Positions 11,200 through 21,734 of a stretch of DNA of 64,000 nucleotides are shown in pieces. Source of the stretch: Blastomyces gilchristii SLH14081. Its lineage: Eukaryota > Ascomycota > Eurotiomycetes > Onygenales > Ajellomycetaceae. Position 1 is the stretch's first letter; each line of letters opens with the position of its first letter. The notes under the pieces were generated by a model, which was not told the DNA's origin, ran no database searches, and saw nothing but the letters and a program-made list of their open reading frames with translations. The position numbers and the translations under genes were made by a program. Where the stretch lies: assembly GCF_000003855.2 (NCBI RefSeq), contig NW_003101682.1:5897607-5961606 (forward strand), written 5' to 3'.

Positions 11200-12700
11200 A
11201 AAGTTTGAGGATTCAAATTCTATTTACACTTAGCTGAAGAGTTGAAGTTTGAAGATCTAGATAGTTGAGAATTTCTTCTTTTTAAGCTTGCAGTTGCAGA
11301 TTTACTAGCTTGACTTTTCTCTTCAGTTTTAGATTCACTTTGAGCTTCATCTTTTCTCCAGTTCTTCTGAGTTCTTGAAGCAAATACACATTCTTTTGAG
11401 CTAGATGCATGTTTTTCTTTGCAATTGAAGCACTTAAGCAGAGTATGTTAACATATTCACCTCTTTTTAAGCATGTTTCACAATTATGCTCACTAGTTTT
11501 GTGATCTCTAGCACAGAATGCATATTTTAAGTCTCTGAAATAAGAGATTGCAAACTGTTCATATCTTTGACAGTTTGAACACTGTGTTTGAGCTTTGAGA
11601 TTCATTCTTGAGTCTTTGTATTCATGAACTCTCATTTTCAAACCTGCTACTCTTACTTCAGAGATTCTTGATTATTCAAGTGTCTTTGTATACACTAGAA
11701 CAGAGGCATTTCTTCTACTCTGGCTGAACTCAATTGAATTAAGTCACACAGACTCTTTTCTCAGTTGAATAGAATTGTATTCTTTCAATTCATTTTTGAG
11801 AAGTAGCATTTCTTCCTCACAGTCAAAGATTTCAACTGAAATATTATAAAGAATGAATTTATCCCACTTTTCATCTCTCTCAGATAGAATTGTTGTGTTT
11901 AACAGAGATTCTACTGCTGACTTTCAGAGATTCTCATTCTGAATAAGAAATTCTGCACTGAATTCAGACATTGTAGTCAGAATGATAGAGTTTTCAAAGA
12001 AGGATGACTCAATTGAAGCTATAACTGATTTTTGAACTTCAATATCAGTTATTAACTGAGAAAAGAACTGCTGATTGATTTCATTTCTAATGCTAAAAAT
12101 AAGGTTTGAGTTTAGCTTATTTCTCTGCAATATATTCTGATTTAAGACTTTGAGAATAAGTCTTCTATTTCTGGAGATTTGAAGATTTTTCTCTTTTTGC
12201 ATTTTTTTCTTCACTCTTCTATCAATAGAAGTATGAGCAGTATTCTTCTCAGTTTTCTCAGAATTTTGAGCAGGTTTTGAGATAGCAGATTTAGAGATAG
12301 CAGGTTTAGAGATAGCAGATTCTGCTGCTTGAGTATATGTTTTCTTCTGATTTAAAGAAGAAGAAGAAGATGAAGTAGAAAAGAAGAAAGAGCAAACTGA
12401 AGAGTCAGTGATTATATTAGAAATTTTCAAAGTTTTTTGAACTGTGTTTAAAATTTCAAGTTTGAACTTGATCACTTTCTGTAGTTGTCTAGCCTGAGTA
12501 TAAAGAATTAACAGAACTTCTTTATTCATCTCACTCAGACACTGCTTTTCAAGAATTTTACTTGCTTTTTCAAGTTTCTGTATTTCAAGAACTTATTATT
12601 TCTCTATTTCTTCTTTCTTTCTTCTCTTCAGAATTTCAATCTCAGGAATAGTATTTGAGAAAGCATTCTTTTTCACATCAACTGAGTGTACTTTCAAACT
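11200..12700 (-). pseudogene. LINE copy 1 ORF1, nucleic-acid-binding protein
   Basis: ORF1 protein would coat LINE RNA. Reading leftward from about 12690 there is a Lys/Glu-rich, probably coiled-coil start, then an open stretch 12529-11924 (201 residues) with a Ser/Ala/Lys-rich linker. A second open stretch, 11641-11282, carries zinc knuckles: C-S-N-C-Q at the start, then C-A-R-D-H-K-T-S-E-H-N-C and a further Cys pair. This is the usual cysteine arrangement of fungal LINE ORF1. A frame break lies near 11900-11650. LINE2 repeats the C-terminal half at 21735-22500. Confidence 0.8.
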
Positions 12701-12712
12701 TATTGTTCTTAC

Positions 12713-12853
12713 TCAATGAAAAGTTAGTCAGACTAATTCAATTGAGATATTTATTAAACTCTTTTGAATTGAAAAGTTGGTCAGACTGTTTCAATTAAGA
12801 GGTTTCTAAGTCTGTTTTCAATTGAAAAGTTGGTCAGACTATTTCAAAAGAAG
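12713..12853 (-). repeat. 53-bp tandem repeats in the LINE 5' region
   Basis: Three copies of a unit containing TGAAAAGTTGGTCAGACT begin with their GAAAAGTT cores at 12718, 12771 and 12824, an exact 53-bp period. They sit just upstream of ORF1, where some LINEs carry repeated internal promoter units. Confidence 0.75.
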
Positions 12854-13426
12854 AATACCAGACTTTTGTGTATAAAATATCTGATTTTTTTTCACACTAG
12901 TTCAGTAACTAGGTTAGATTTTTGAAGAGAATCTAATAAACTAAAATTGATTTTTAAGATAAATCAATAAAATCTTTACAATCTCTTTCTTGGGATACAG
13001 TGAGGAAAAGTATGATATCAATTGATAATAAATCAGATGATATGACAGTTTTTGAGAGAAAAACTGACAAAAAATAAATCAATTTTTTACAGAGAAATTG
13101 ATTAAAACTATTTAATTTTATTCTAAATTATTCAATTCTCCTCACACAACAAGTGTGCAACTCAAATCAGTTAATAAAGAGTGTAAAAAAGAATTAAGTA
13201 TTAATGAAAGCTCTTCAGTCACTGAAAAAGTAATTCTTACTTAAAAGAATATGAAATTATGACAGAAAACAACTCTGTTTTTAATTCTTTGTAAGAATAT
13301 TGTATAAAACTCAGAGAAAAACACCTTACTTTTTCAAGAGAAGTAAAAAACTATTTCTAAGATCTTTTTTTTTTTGCATTAACTGCTGCAGAAGAATGAG
13401 ATAGAAACTGCTAAGATATGCACTAC
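12854..13426. other. AT-rich stretch upstream of LINE copy 1
   Basis: No coding signal is visible. It is probably LINE 5' UTR and older flank. It holds several A and T runs. Confidence 0.4.
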
Positions 13427-13456
13427 TAGACTGGTCGCTGGGACCACTTTCCCTCT
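13427..13456. mobile_element. hAT-type terminal repeat at gap edge
   Basis: TAGACTGGTCGCTGGGACCA matches the start of the MITE at 16596 (TAGACTGGCCGCCGGG) and of element E. The rest of this copy is in or beyond the gap. The preceding 8 bases, TGCACTAC, would be its target duplication; no partner is visible. Confidence 0.6.
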
Positions 13457-13583
13457 NNNNNNNNNNNNNNNNNNNNNNNNNNNNNNNNNNNNNNNNNNNN
13501 NNNNNNNNNNNNNNNNNNNNNNNNNNNNNNNNNNNNNNNNNNNNNNNNNNNNNNNNNNNNNNNNNNNNNNNNNNNNNNNNNNN
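13457..13583. other. Assembly gap (127 N)
   Basis: A run of N. Nothing can be said about its content. Confidence 1.
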
Positions 13584-13782
13584 ATATAGAGTTAATTCTC
13601 AAATTCAATAGAAATCTAGTGTTGCTGTTCTCAATCCCTTGCAGAATCTATTGAATATTGAGGTATTAAACTAGATTTAATATATCTCACTGTGCAGGGA
13701 TCAAAGGCTCAGTCAGACCTTGAGATATACTGATTTTATAGTTGTCATATCTGCTGATTATGTATCGAGTACAGTTGCTGCA
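13584..13782. other. Unassigned AT-rich flank
   Basis: No coding or repeat signal is recognised between the gap and the tandem duplication. Confidence 0.35.
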
Positions 13783-14092
13783 GTATCTTTTTGTACTTTT
13801 CTGTCGGGAATGGGCCAGATTGAGACGGGTGGTACGAGGGTGAGACTTGGCATTGATGTCTAGATACACTGAAGACAGACCGCGGAGGTTGCACTTCAGA
13901 AGTGGTCATTGGTTATGTGCTTGATATTATCGCCGAGGTATCTTTTTGTATTTTTCTGCCGGGGATGGGCCAGATTAGGAAGGGCGGTACGAGGGTGAGA
14001 CTTGGCGTTGGTGTTTTGGAACATCAAAGATGGACAGGGTTTTCGCGGAGGTCGCTTCTCAGATATCTCCACAACTACAGATCGGGGATCTT
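13783..14092. repeat. 155-bp CpG-rich tandem duplication
   Basis: Two units start at 13783 and 13938, each opening GTATCTTTTTGTA and sharing a segment with ATGGGCCAGATT and GGTACGAGGGTGAGACTTGG. Their later parts diverge more but still align (CGCGGAGGT). On the minus strand both encode a similar short stretch (N-A-K-S-H-P-R-T). The block keeps CpGs, unlike its surroundings. It could be the undecayed 5' end of element C or a separate sequence. Confidence 0.65.
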
Positions 14093-14299
14093 CCAAAATC
14101 GAGAAGATTGGTGCATATGGCTAGGTCTCTTCACCTTACAATTTGTATGGCAATTTGGCCCGGGGTTGTGGTGTGGTAGGGGAGAATGGGGGATAATCCC
14201 ACACAGGAGTTTCGAACGACGTCTGGTTCACATTTGGCTGGATAACTCCACCACCACACGGGGTATGCGGTCGGCGATGGGGTCAAAATGCTCGTATGA

Positions 14300-15000
14300 T
14301 CGAGGGCTTTTCGATGGATCTATCGGCGGGTTCTTATTCGAAAAATCGAGCGAGTTCGTGGTGGAGCGGTTGAGTTGAGTTATCAAGAAGAGAGAGCTTG
14401 AGTGTATCAATACTGCAATGACTTGAGAAGAATTCAAGAACTTTCTACTGAATTAAATTAAAGATCACTGTAACTGCAGCTTCACAGCAGTGCAGTAGTT
14501 CAACTTATTATATTAATGAGATAATGAGAATTCTTTCAATTTCAATGTAAGATTTGAAGAATATTAGAAGAAATTGACTGATAATTTAAATTAATTAAAA
14601 ATACAGCTTTATCTTATAAAGCTGACTTACAAGATGTGAATAATAATATCACAGTATCAGAGTTCATTAATCAATTACACTGAGCTTGTCAACTTGATCT
14701 CTCAGATCTATTAGAATAATCAATTCTCTGAGAAAAAGGTCAATAAGACTCTTTCTAAGTAATTAATAATGAAATCTAAACAGCACTGTGACAGCTCTAG
14801 TGTGAAGAAAGTAAAGAAGAATTTCAAGTATTCTGATTCTTCACTCACTGTAAAGAAATATTAAAAAAGATTTAATAAAGATCTCTGTTTTAACTGCAGA
14901 GCTGATGATTACTATGCTAGTAATTATAAGAAGCTGAAGAAGAAAAGAAACTGAGAAGATATCTTCTCAAAGTTAACTTCTCTTCTGACAAATGTATCTG
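14300..15000 (+). pseudogene. Family C gag with zinc knuckle
   Basis: The frame around 14400-14600 gives a Retrotrans_gag-like stretch (W-E-E-F-K-N-F-L-L-N and later V-R-F-E-E-Y), with TGA or TAA at expected Trp and Gln positions. The zinc knuckle at about 14885-14935 reads C-F-N-C-R-A-D-D-Y-Y-A-S-N-Y, so the His and last Cys of CX2CX4HX4C are both changed to Tyr. Protease follows at about 15.1 kb. The upstream open reading frame 13902-14378 may hold the gag start, but I do not recognise it. Confidence 0.75.
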
Positions 15001-15079
15001 CAGAAGATAAAGAAGAGAAAGAAATGAAGAATTAATAATTCTCATATCTCTGAGTTCATGTTACAATTACAATGCATAT

Positions 15080-16587
15080 CTCAAATGAGAAGATATCAGT
15101 GAGATATCTACTTGACTCTGAGATAAATACTAACTTCATATTTTATTTCTTTTCTTTGATAAAAAATTGAAAGAAGATAGACTCATCAGATCATGCAAAA
15201 TTTACTGATGAAATGAAGTATCATCATTTTAGCATAATTCAAGTGAAGTGTGTGATCACAGACTTAGAAGAAATCTTCAAGAAGAGCAGTCTGCTTCTTC
15301 ACACTGTTAATATCATAGATGAGAATGTCATTCTAGATCTTCTGTGATTGAGAGAAAACAATTCTCTCATTGACTGAGTCACTCAGATATGACAGTACTG
15401 TCTCACTGATAAAGAGACAGTGATAGAGAAATTTGAAGAGTTTCATCAGAAGAATCTTGAGAAAAGAATAGAGTCACTATACTGTGTAGCAGGTGACTGA
15501 GACTTGAAGATAGATGAAGAAGTTATCACTCTCACTGCAAGATTAGCAGCAGTATTCATTATTGAAGATGAATGTATATAATATCTCTTTACAGACTATA
15601 AGAATGTCTTTTTAGAAAGAGAAGCAGTGAAGTTTTCTGATATTAAAATGTAATATAAAATCTGTCTTGAAGATGATGTAACAGCACTGTACAGATCTCT
15701 TTACAACTTATCTGTAAAGAAATTGAATGTTCTGTGTAAATATCTTGAGAAAGTGCAATCAAAGAACTGAATACACTTATCAAAGAGTCTGACAGAGATA
15801 CTCATACTCTTTGTACTTAAGAAGAATAATAGACTACATCTATGTATAGACTATAGAGGTCTTAATAAGATGATGATTAAGAATTACTATTCATTATTAT
15901 TAATTGACAAGATGATTAATCAATTATCTGAAGCAAAGATGTTCTCAAAGATTGATATACAGAATATCTATCATAGAATCAGAGTTAACAAAGATAACAT
16001 TTGAAAAACAGCTTTTTATATCAAGTACAGCAATTTTGAACATCTTGTTTTATCTTTTGATCTTTGTAATGCTTCAGTCATCTTTCAGACCTATATAAAT
16101 GAGGCACTGCAGAGCCTTGTCAACATCTTCTACATAGTATACTTGAACAACATTCTAATCTTCTCAAAAACAGAGAAAGAAAATAATACTCATATTTGGG
16201 AAGTGTTGAGTCACTTGAGACAGCATTAACTTTATATAAACACTGAAAAATGCTCATTTTACATGCAGAAGATTGATTTCTTAGATTATATTATTAAGAT
16301 TAATGATATTTCAATGAACAGAAGTTAGGTCTCTGTCATTGAGAACTGGCCAGCACTGTGAACATACTGTGTGATACAAATGTTTCTAAAATTTGTAAAT
16401 TTCTACAGATAATTCATCTATATATATTCACAGATTACTGTCTCTCTTACAGATCTGTTAAAGAGAAGTGTGAAAGACAGAAAAACAGAATTATTTATTC
16501 TTACTCAAGACACTGTGCAGATATTTGTAGAATTGAAATAAGCTTTTACGGATGTTACAATACTGAATCACTTTAATCCTGACTTAC
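15080..16587 (+). pseudogene. Family C protease and reverse transcriptase
   Basis: From about 15100 the frame reads through a retropepsin-like region ending in V-I-L-D-L-L-W-L. A long RT segment follows, with D-Y-R-G-L-N-K at about 15850, F-S-K-I-D-I-Q-N-I-Y-H-R-I-R and the catalytic box at 16140-16151, which reads YLNN then ILIFS. The connection motif F-x-x-F-x-N-F-Y-R-x-F-I appears after a frame break near 16350. TGA replaces Trp repeatedly (for example L-L-W-L-R-E-N). The frame is cut at 16588 by the MITE. Confidence 0.85.
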
Positions 16588-16595
16588 TCAGTCAG

Positions 16596-17101
16596 TAGAC
16601 TGGCCGCCGGGATCATGAATTTCACATTTGGTCTCATTTGGTCTGATCTCATACATTTCTTAGTATGAATCCCGCTGGGACTAGTCATTAAAAAAACATG
16701 CAAAGTGACTATATATGAGATCTTAAAATGAAACCATGACTTGAAAAAAATGAGAAAGTGATTCTATTTGATCTCATTTAGTTTCATTCTTGGCATAAAG
16801 TGACTATCTTTAGACATTTTAAGGTTTTTTTTAGCCTATTTTTAATTTTTTAAAAAGTAACACTTTTTGATAACACTCAAATGAGATTTAAAGTCATTTA
16901 AAGCAATAAAAATAATTCAAATTGAGAAGTGGAAATCATGATCTTATTTGGAAAATGTGACAAGAGTAGACAGTAAGTCTCACTGAAACAGTATAAGACT
17001 ACTATCTAATGTTAAAACTGTGTAATGGGATCAGTCGAATTGATAATGAAACTATCAAAAAATCTGGTCCTGGTCCCAGACACGGTCACACGGTCAGTCT
17101 A
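16596..17101. mobile_element. Non-autonomous hAT-type MITE
   Basis: This 506-bp insert begins TAGACTGGCC and ends GGTCAGTCTA. It is flanked by 8-bp duplications TCAGTCAG (16588-16595) and TCAGCCAG (17102-17109), differing at one decayed base. Removing the insert and one duplication restores the RNase H reading frame. Its first ~100 bases and its last ~35 bases match the ends of hAT element E. It holds no coding capacity. Confidence 0.88.
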
Positions 17102-17950
17102 TCAGCCAGTGTGAGACTGATGTATCTGAGAATAGAGTCTGTGAAATCTTTTCACAGTTGACACTGAAGACCTTTCAACATTAGAAGAATCAGAGAATAA
17201 TAATCTCTGAGAATACAGATAATGAAATATCTGTGAGAGAAGACTTTTTCACAGAGTCTATAAGACACTGTGAATAAAGATCAGTGATCTTCTTCTTCAA
17301 GAAATTATCACTCATACAGAGAAGGTATGATACTTATAAATAAGAGATATTACCAATTGTCAAATTCTTTAAGATCTGGCAATATTATCTTCAGAGTAGT
17401 AAGTACTCAGTGTAAGTTCTCACTGATTATGCAAATCTGCATTATTTCTTGATAACAAAGAGCTTAACAGAATGTCAAGCCAGGTGAGTGAAGCTGCTTT
17501 TAAAGTATGATTTCTATATCTGATACTGTTCAGATTAACTTAATCTTACTAACACACTATCTAGATAGTCTGATTATAATATCATTGATGTAGAGAAGAA
17601 TTCTATAAAAGAATCTCTGTCATCACTGCAGAAGAAGCTGACTGCAGAGAGTTGAAATTCTCTGAAGCTCAGAAACAGCACTGATAAGACAGCTGCATGA
17701 CTCAGTATAGAAGATGAAAGAAAACCCAGATCTCTGCAGAGAACTGACACTGAAGATCATGAGCTTCTCATGTTATATCTTACTATCATTGAATTGATAA
17801 AGAATAAAATGATTTACAATCTTTCAATCTGACTACTTTTGAAATTCATTGATAAGTTATAGAAGAAGAATGTCTCTACTACAGCTTGAATTCAGAAGTT
17901 GAAGAAGAAAGAATTTAGTTTTAACTTGAAAGAGACAGACTCTGAGCAGG
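17102..17950 (+). pseudogene. Family C RNase H domain
   Basis: After the MITE the frame resumes with S-Q-C-E-T-D-V-S-E-N-R-V-C-E-I, the form of the gypsy RNase H opening E-T-D-A-S-x-x-A-x-G-x-I-L-S-Q. The rest is decayed but in the expected position between RT and integrase. It includes L-T-x-R-Q-A-R-W-like remnants near 17480-17520. Confidence 0.75.
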
Positions 17951-19400
17951 GCAGTGCTGCTAAGAAACTAAGTCACTGATAACTAGAAGAATATAAACTT
18001 CTACTACTAAATGATTCAGTCTTCATCTCTCATAGCAGAGCAGTGTGTCAGTAGTTATTGAGAATTCATCATAATAATTCTCATACAGAGCACTTTGAGT
18101 TAGAGAAGACTGAAGAGCTTCTAAAATATAAATATATTTGAAATAAGCTCTGAACAGATGTTAAAGAGTATATTGAAACTTACAATATCTATTAAAGAAT
18201 AAAGATCTCACAGTATAAGTAATACAGTGAGTTAATATCACTGCCTGTCTTGAAGAGTCTATGACAGAATCTATTGATAAATTTCATAGTTAATCTGCTG
18301 AAGTCAACAAGAGTTAAAGAATATGACTCAATTTTGATTATTATTAACTGTTTCACAAAGATGATAAAATATATCTCTACTTATAAAAAGATTAAAGCCT
18401 CTGAATTAACTGACCTATTTTTAGATATTATCATTTGTAATCACAGTGCTCTGAAATTATTAATAACAGATCAAGAATCTCTCTTTATTAGCAAATACTG
18501 ATCAGCTTTTTACTATTATCTTATAATAAGACATCTTCTCAGCACCGCATTTTATCTGCAGATAGATGGTCAGACTGAATATCAGAATCAGATATTAGAA
18601 CAGCATCTTCAAGTGTTCTATTCATATTATCAGAATAATTAACTTAAACATCTTCTGACTGTCAAATTCATATATAATAATGTAAAGAATGCAATCTTAA
18701 AGATATCTTCTTTCTATACTTATTATGAATATAATTCTTTATTACTAAGTGACATCATGAATGATATTTCAAAGAAGAAGATAGATAGTCAGAATATTGA
18801 ACAGATACAGAGAACAGATTATCTCTCAGTATTAGAAGTAAAAGTGAGATTGAAACTTTTGAATAAAATTCATGAGAAGATGATAAAAAGTATTCATTAT
18901 ACTCAGAAGTAGTAGATAAAATACTATAATTGAAAACATCTTTTAATGAAGTTCTTGATAGAGAATCAAGTGCTACTTTTAACAAAGAATATCAAGATAA
19001 TAAGACTGTGTAAGAAGCTCAGTGAGTGATGACTAGAATCTTTTCTAATAACAAGAGTAATGAGTAGGTAAATATATGAGTTAAAGTTACTCTCAGAATT
19101 AAAATTAATTCATTCTATTTTTCACATTTTCTATTTAAAGCTTTATAAACAACACTCTGAGATAGAGCTGTCTCAGCTGAATAATATTAAGATTGAGAGT
19201 GATACTGAATATCTTATGAAGATAATATTGAATAAGTGAATATATTATAGTAAGCTTTAATATCTTGTTAATGAGAAGATTATTCATTGTTAGAGAATTT
19301 ATAAAAATCACTTAAGTATTTGAAAAATGCTGAGAAAGAGATTGCAAGCTATAAGACAGCTAGTAGAGATTACTCTGTTACATGCTAGAGATATTAAATA
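17951..19400 (+). pseudogene. Family C integrase with chromodomain
   Basis: The integrase core is clear at 18274-18640: M-I-N-F-I-V (first Asp lost), D-S-I-L-I-I-I-N-C-F-T-K-M, L-L-I-T-D-Q-E-S-L-F, then S-T-A-F-Y-L-Q-I-D-G-Q-T-E-Y-Q-N-Q. The spacing fits D-D35-E. At about 19190-19350 a chromodomain remnant reads L-Q-Y-L-V, then a W/I-rich strand, after a V-F-H-V-S-L-L-K-P-like linker near 19100. The chromodomain would target insertion to modified chromatin. Stops and shifts are frequent. Confidence 0.83.
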
Positions 19401-20070
19401 AGAAATGCTGTTTAAGACTTCTCATTTTTTCTCAAATGACTTTTTTAGAGATAATCTTATAATGATGAGTCAGTGTCTTATAAACTCTGTAGTACTCTTC
19501 TTTTATTTTCTCTCAAAGAGTTTTTTAGAAGTTTAATAAGACTACACAAGTGTAAAATTCCTGAAGTGATTAGAGAAAGGAAATATTTGAAACTAATAAA
19601 AAGACTAATATTATTAACTCATGAACTGCTGCTATTCTAATAGAGTTACAGTCTGCAGAAAAAGTAAAAAGAGAGAACTTCAGAGTCTACTTATTAATAA
19701 TTACACTCTTATTAAACTTATTCTTCATCATTGAAGTCTCTGACACTGATATCTTTATCTGTTAAGAAGTTAGTGCTGCAGTACTGCAGAAGAGTATATG
19801 AAATGTATAAAGTATTAACTTACTAATTTACAAAGTATCTCAGTTATCTGCTTTAATTGAAGTGAGATTCTCTTTAATCAGTAATTTGTCTCTGCAGTAC
19901 TTTTAACAGTGATGTCAGCTGATCTCTTCTTAAGATCAGTCATTCTGAGATGTTTTTTCATCTTAGAAATTCATGCTTTCATCTTCTTTTATAGAGAAGC
20001 AAGAGAAATCTTCTCAGTCTTGACAGAATCTATCAATGCTTAAAGCTCTGAGACTCTCACTCTGTACTGC
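19401..20070. other. Family C, segment between pol and antisense gene
   Basis: No assigned coding. It lies between the plus-strand chromodomain and the end of the antisense open region, so the two genes converge here. It may hold the antisense 3' exon. Confidence 0.35.
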
Positions 20071-20731
20071 TTAAGTATCTGAGCTTCTTATCAGAGCTGA
20101 TACAACATCTTCCTGTGAGATAATACTTACAGAGAGACAGAAGTTGCTGTTATAAGCATAATAGAAATAATGAGAGTGAGAGAAGAGACAGATGCATAAG
20201 ATTCTCTCTTTCTTCAGCTGCTTAACACAGTGCAGACATGTAATGATGCTAATCAGAGACTGCACTGAAGTCTTCTTACAGAGAGAAGACAAAGAAACTG
20301 TGAGATTCTGCAGACTCAACTCAGCAGTATTCTGAGCAGAGCTCAGGCATATCACAGAAGAGGAACTAAAGAGTAAGCTTCTTGAAGTCACTGTTTCTGA
20401 AATCAAGCTCTCTCTGAGATTCTCTCTGAATGACCACACAGGGTCATACACTATCATGTTGACTGAAGAAGGAGACAGTGTCACAACAGTGATAAGAGAG
20501 AGCAGAGAAAGAATCAGACATAGATGAACTAACTGGTAGAAGAGATAACACTTCACTGCAAGGCATGATGACTATCACTACAACTGTAAGAGAAGTAGAA
20601 GAAGAAGAAGAAGATATAATAATAAGAGTAATACTTTCATGATTCATCGACACTGCTGTCTTCATCTTCAACTGAGCTTTCTTAACAGTTACAGAGACTG
20701 CAGTCACATCATAAAGATGTTTATTACTCAC
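20071..20731 (-). pseudogene. Antisense Ser-rich, Cys-containing gene of family C
   Basis: Two overlapping open stretches (20731-20444 and 20556-20071) read opposite to C gag-pol, in the same place as the antisense genes of families A and B. The upstream stretch is Ser/Thr/Val-rich (P-C-S-E-V-L-S-L-L-P-V-S-S-S). The downstream stretch has C-L-H-C-V-K-Q-L, then C-I-C about ten residues on, and F-Y-Y-A-Y-N-S-N-F-C, where Tyr codons (TAT) could be decayed Cys (TGT). That gives the CxxC...C...CxxC...C pattern of the other two families. Only one copy is present and splice sites are not certain. The function is unknown. Confidence 0.5.
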
Positions 20732-21734
20732 TAGAAAACATCAGAATAAGTTCCTTATTATCTTACAGAGATAATGCTCTCATACACTCACTATTAAAGA
20801 TGAAGAGAGAGGAAAAATTGTGTCACAGAGAGAGGAATCTTTTCAAAAAATCCTGTCACTACTGTTAGCTTTATCTCTAAAATATATCACTTTTGCAGAG
20901 AATTTCATACACAGAATGAAATATGATAGAAGAACTATAAGTCACTTATTAACTACATTTTTCACATATCAAATTGATATATAAGGAACTTACTTATCAT
21001 ATATTTGATTTGAACAGAGATGGAAAAAGAAAGATCTATACAGTCAGTAGAAAAACTCATCTATTTCTTTGTACCACAGCATACATACTGTCAATCAATT
21101 GACAACTGTTACTATATAACAAAGATAACTTCTAATTCAGTAATCTTGAGAGCATCAGAACTATGTTCTTAAAGAGAAGAGTATTATCATGTCTCTGACT
21201 GTGTTAAGACTCTGTTACAGTTTCACACAGCTTATCACTTTCTTACAGATAATTTCATTCATTTCACAGATTATTTAAACTGATTTTCAACCACTCTATG
21301 ACATCATTCAGATATATTATAAAAAGATCTGATTAATAAATATGAGAACCTCACTTCTATACAAGATTAGCAGATTACTCTTTTATAATAGTGAGATGCT
21401 GCTGAGGTATTACTTCAGCTATTCTTACTCATGAAATGAGAGAAGAGTATTCACTCATTGTCTATATAGAATAGCTAGATACTAACTCTTCATTAAAGAA
21501 GTCAGTGATTCATTTTTCTTCTACTGAAATATATACAAGAGTTACTGCATTTCTCATACAATCTTCTTAGTATATTAAGTACTGTATCTGTGATATTCTT
21601 GTGATAACTCTGTAGTCTACAAGCTCACTATTCAAGTAAGATAGTCAAGCTCACTTATACAGCTTCTCAAACAACTACTTCTATGTGACGCCGCTGACTA
21701 GTCATCACTTCGGTTCTGTCATGTTATAGATATA
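20732..21734. other. Family C 3' region, unassigned
   Basis: AT-rich sequence with no recognised gene. It would contain the antisense promoter and the 3' LTR. A CpG-bearing stretch at 21690-21730 starting TGTGACGC may be the beginning of an LTR cut by LINE2. Confidence 0.35.

Larger units (their letters stand above)
1..13426 (-). mobile_element. LINE copy 1 (Tad1-like non-LTR retrotransposon), split by A1
   Basis: A minus-strand LINE lies in two pieces, 1-1502 and 9803 to roughly 13.0-13.4 kb, separated by LTR element A1. Read from the right it has a 5' region with 53-bp repeats, ORF1 (coiled coil, then zinc knuckles), an endonuclease and a reverse transcriptase. The RNase H and 3' tail lie beyond the left edge but are seen in LINE3 and LINE4. 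TACA at 1499-1502 is repeated at 9803-9806, which shows the two pieces were once continuous. The 5' end is not defined; a hAT-type terminus starts at 13427. The Tad1 assignment rests on domain order only. Confidence 0.85.
14093..21734 (+). mobile_element. Ty3/gypsy chromovirus, family C (ends not defined)
   Basis: A plus-strand element with gag, zinc knuckle, protease, RT, RNase H, integrase and chromodomain in order, then an antisense open region. I could not find a pair of LTRs. The CpG-rich start of a 3' LTR may lie at 21690-21730 (TGTGACGCCGCTGAC...), cut by LINE2. The 5' side could begin anywhere from 13.6 to 14.3 kb. A MITE interrupts RNase H at 16596-17101. Confidence 0.8.

Noticed and set aside
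13902..14378. 158-residue plus-strand frame as a host gene
   Set aside because: No recognisable domain, it overlaps the 155-bp duplication, and its end runs into the family C gag frame. It may be part of element C rather than a gene of its own.
16596..17101. Tc1/mariner-type MITE with TA target
   Set aside because: TA flanks can be read at the ends, but the 8-bp TCAGYCAG duplication restores the RNase H frame and the same termini bound a hAT transposase.
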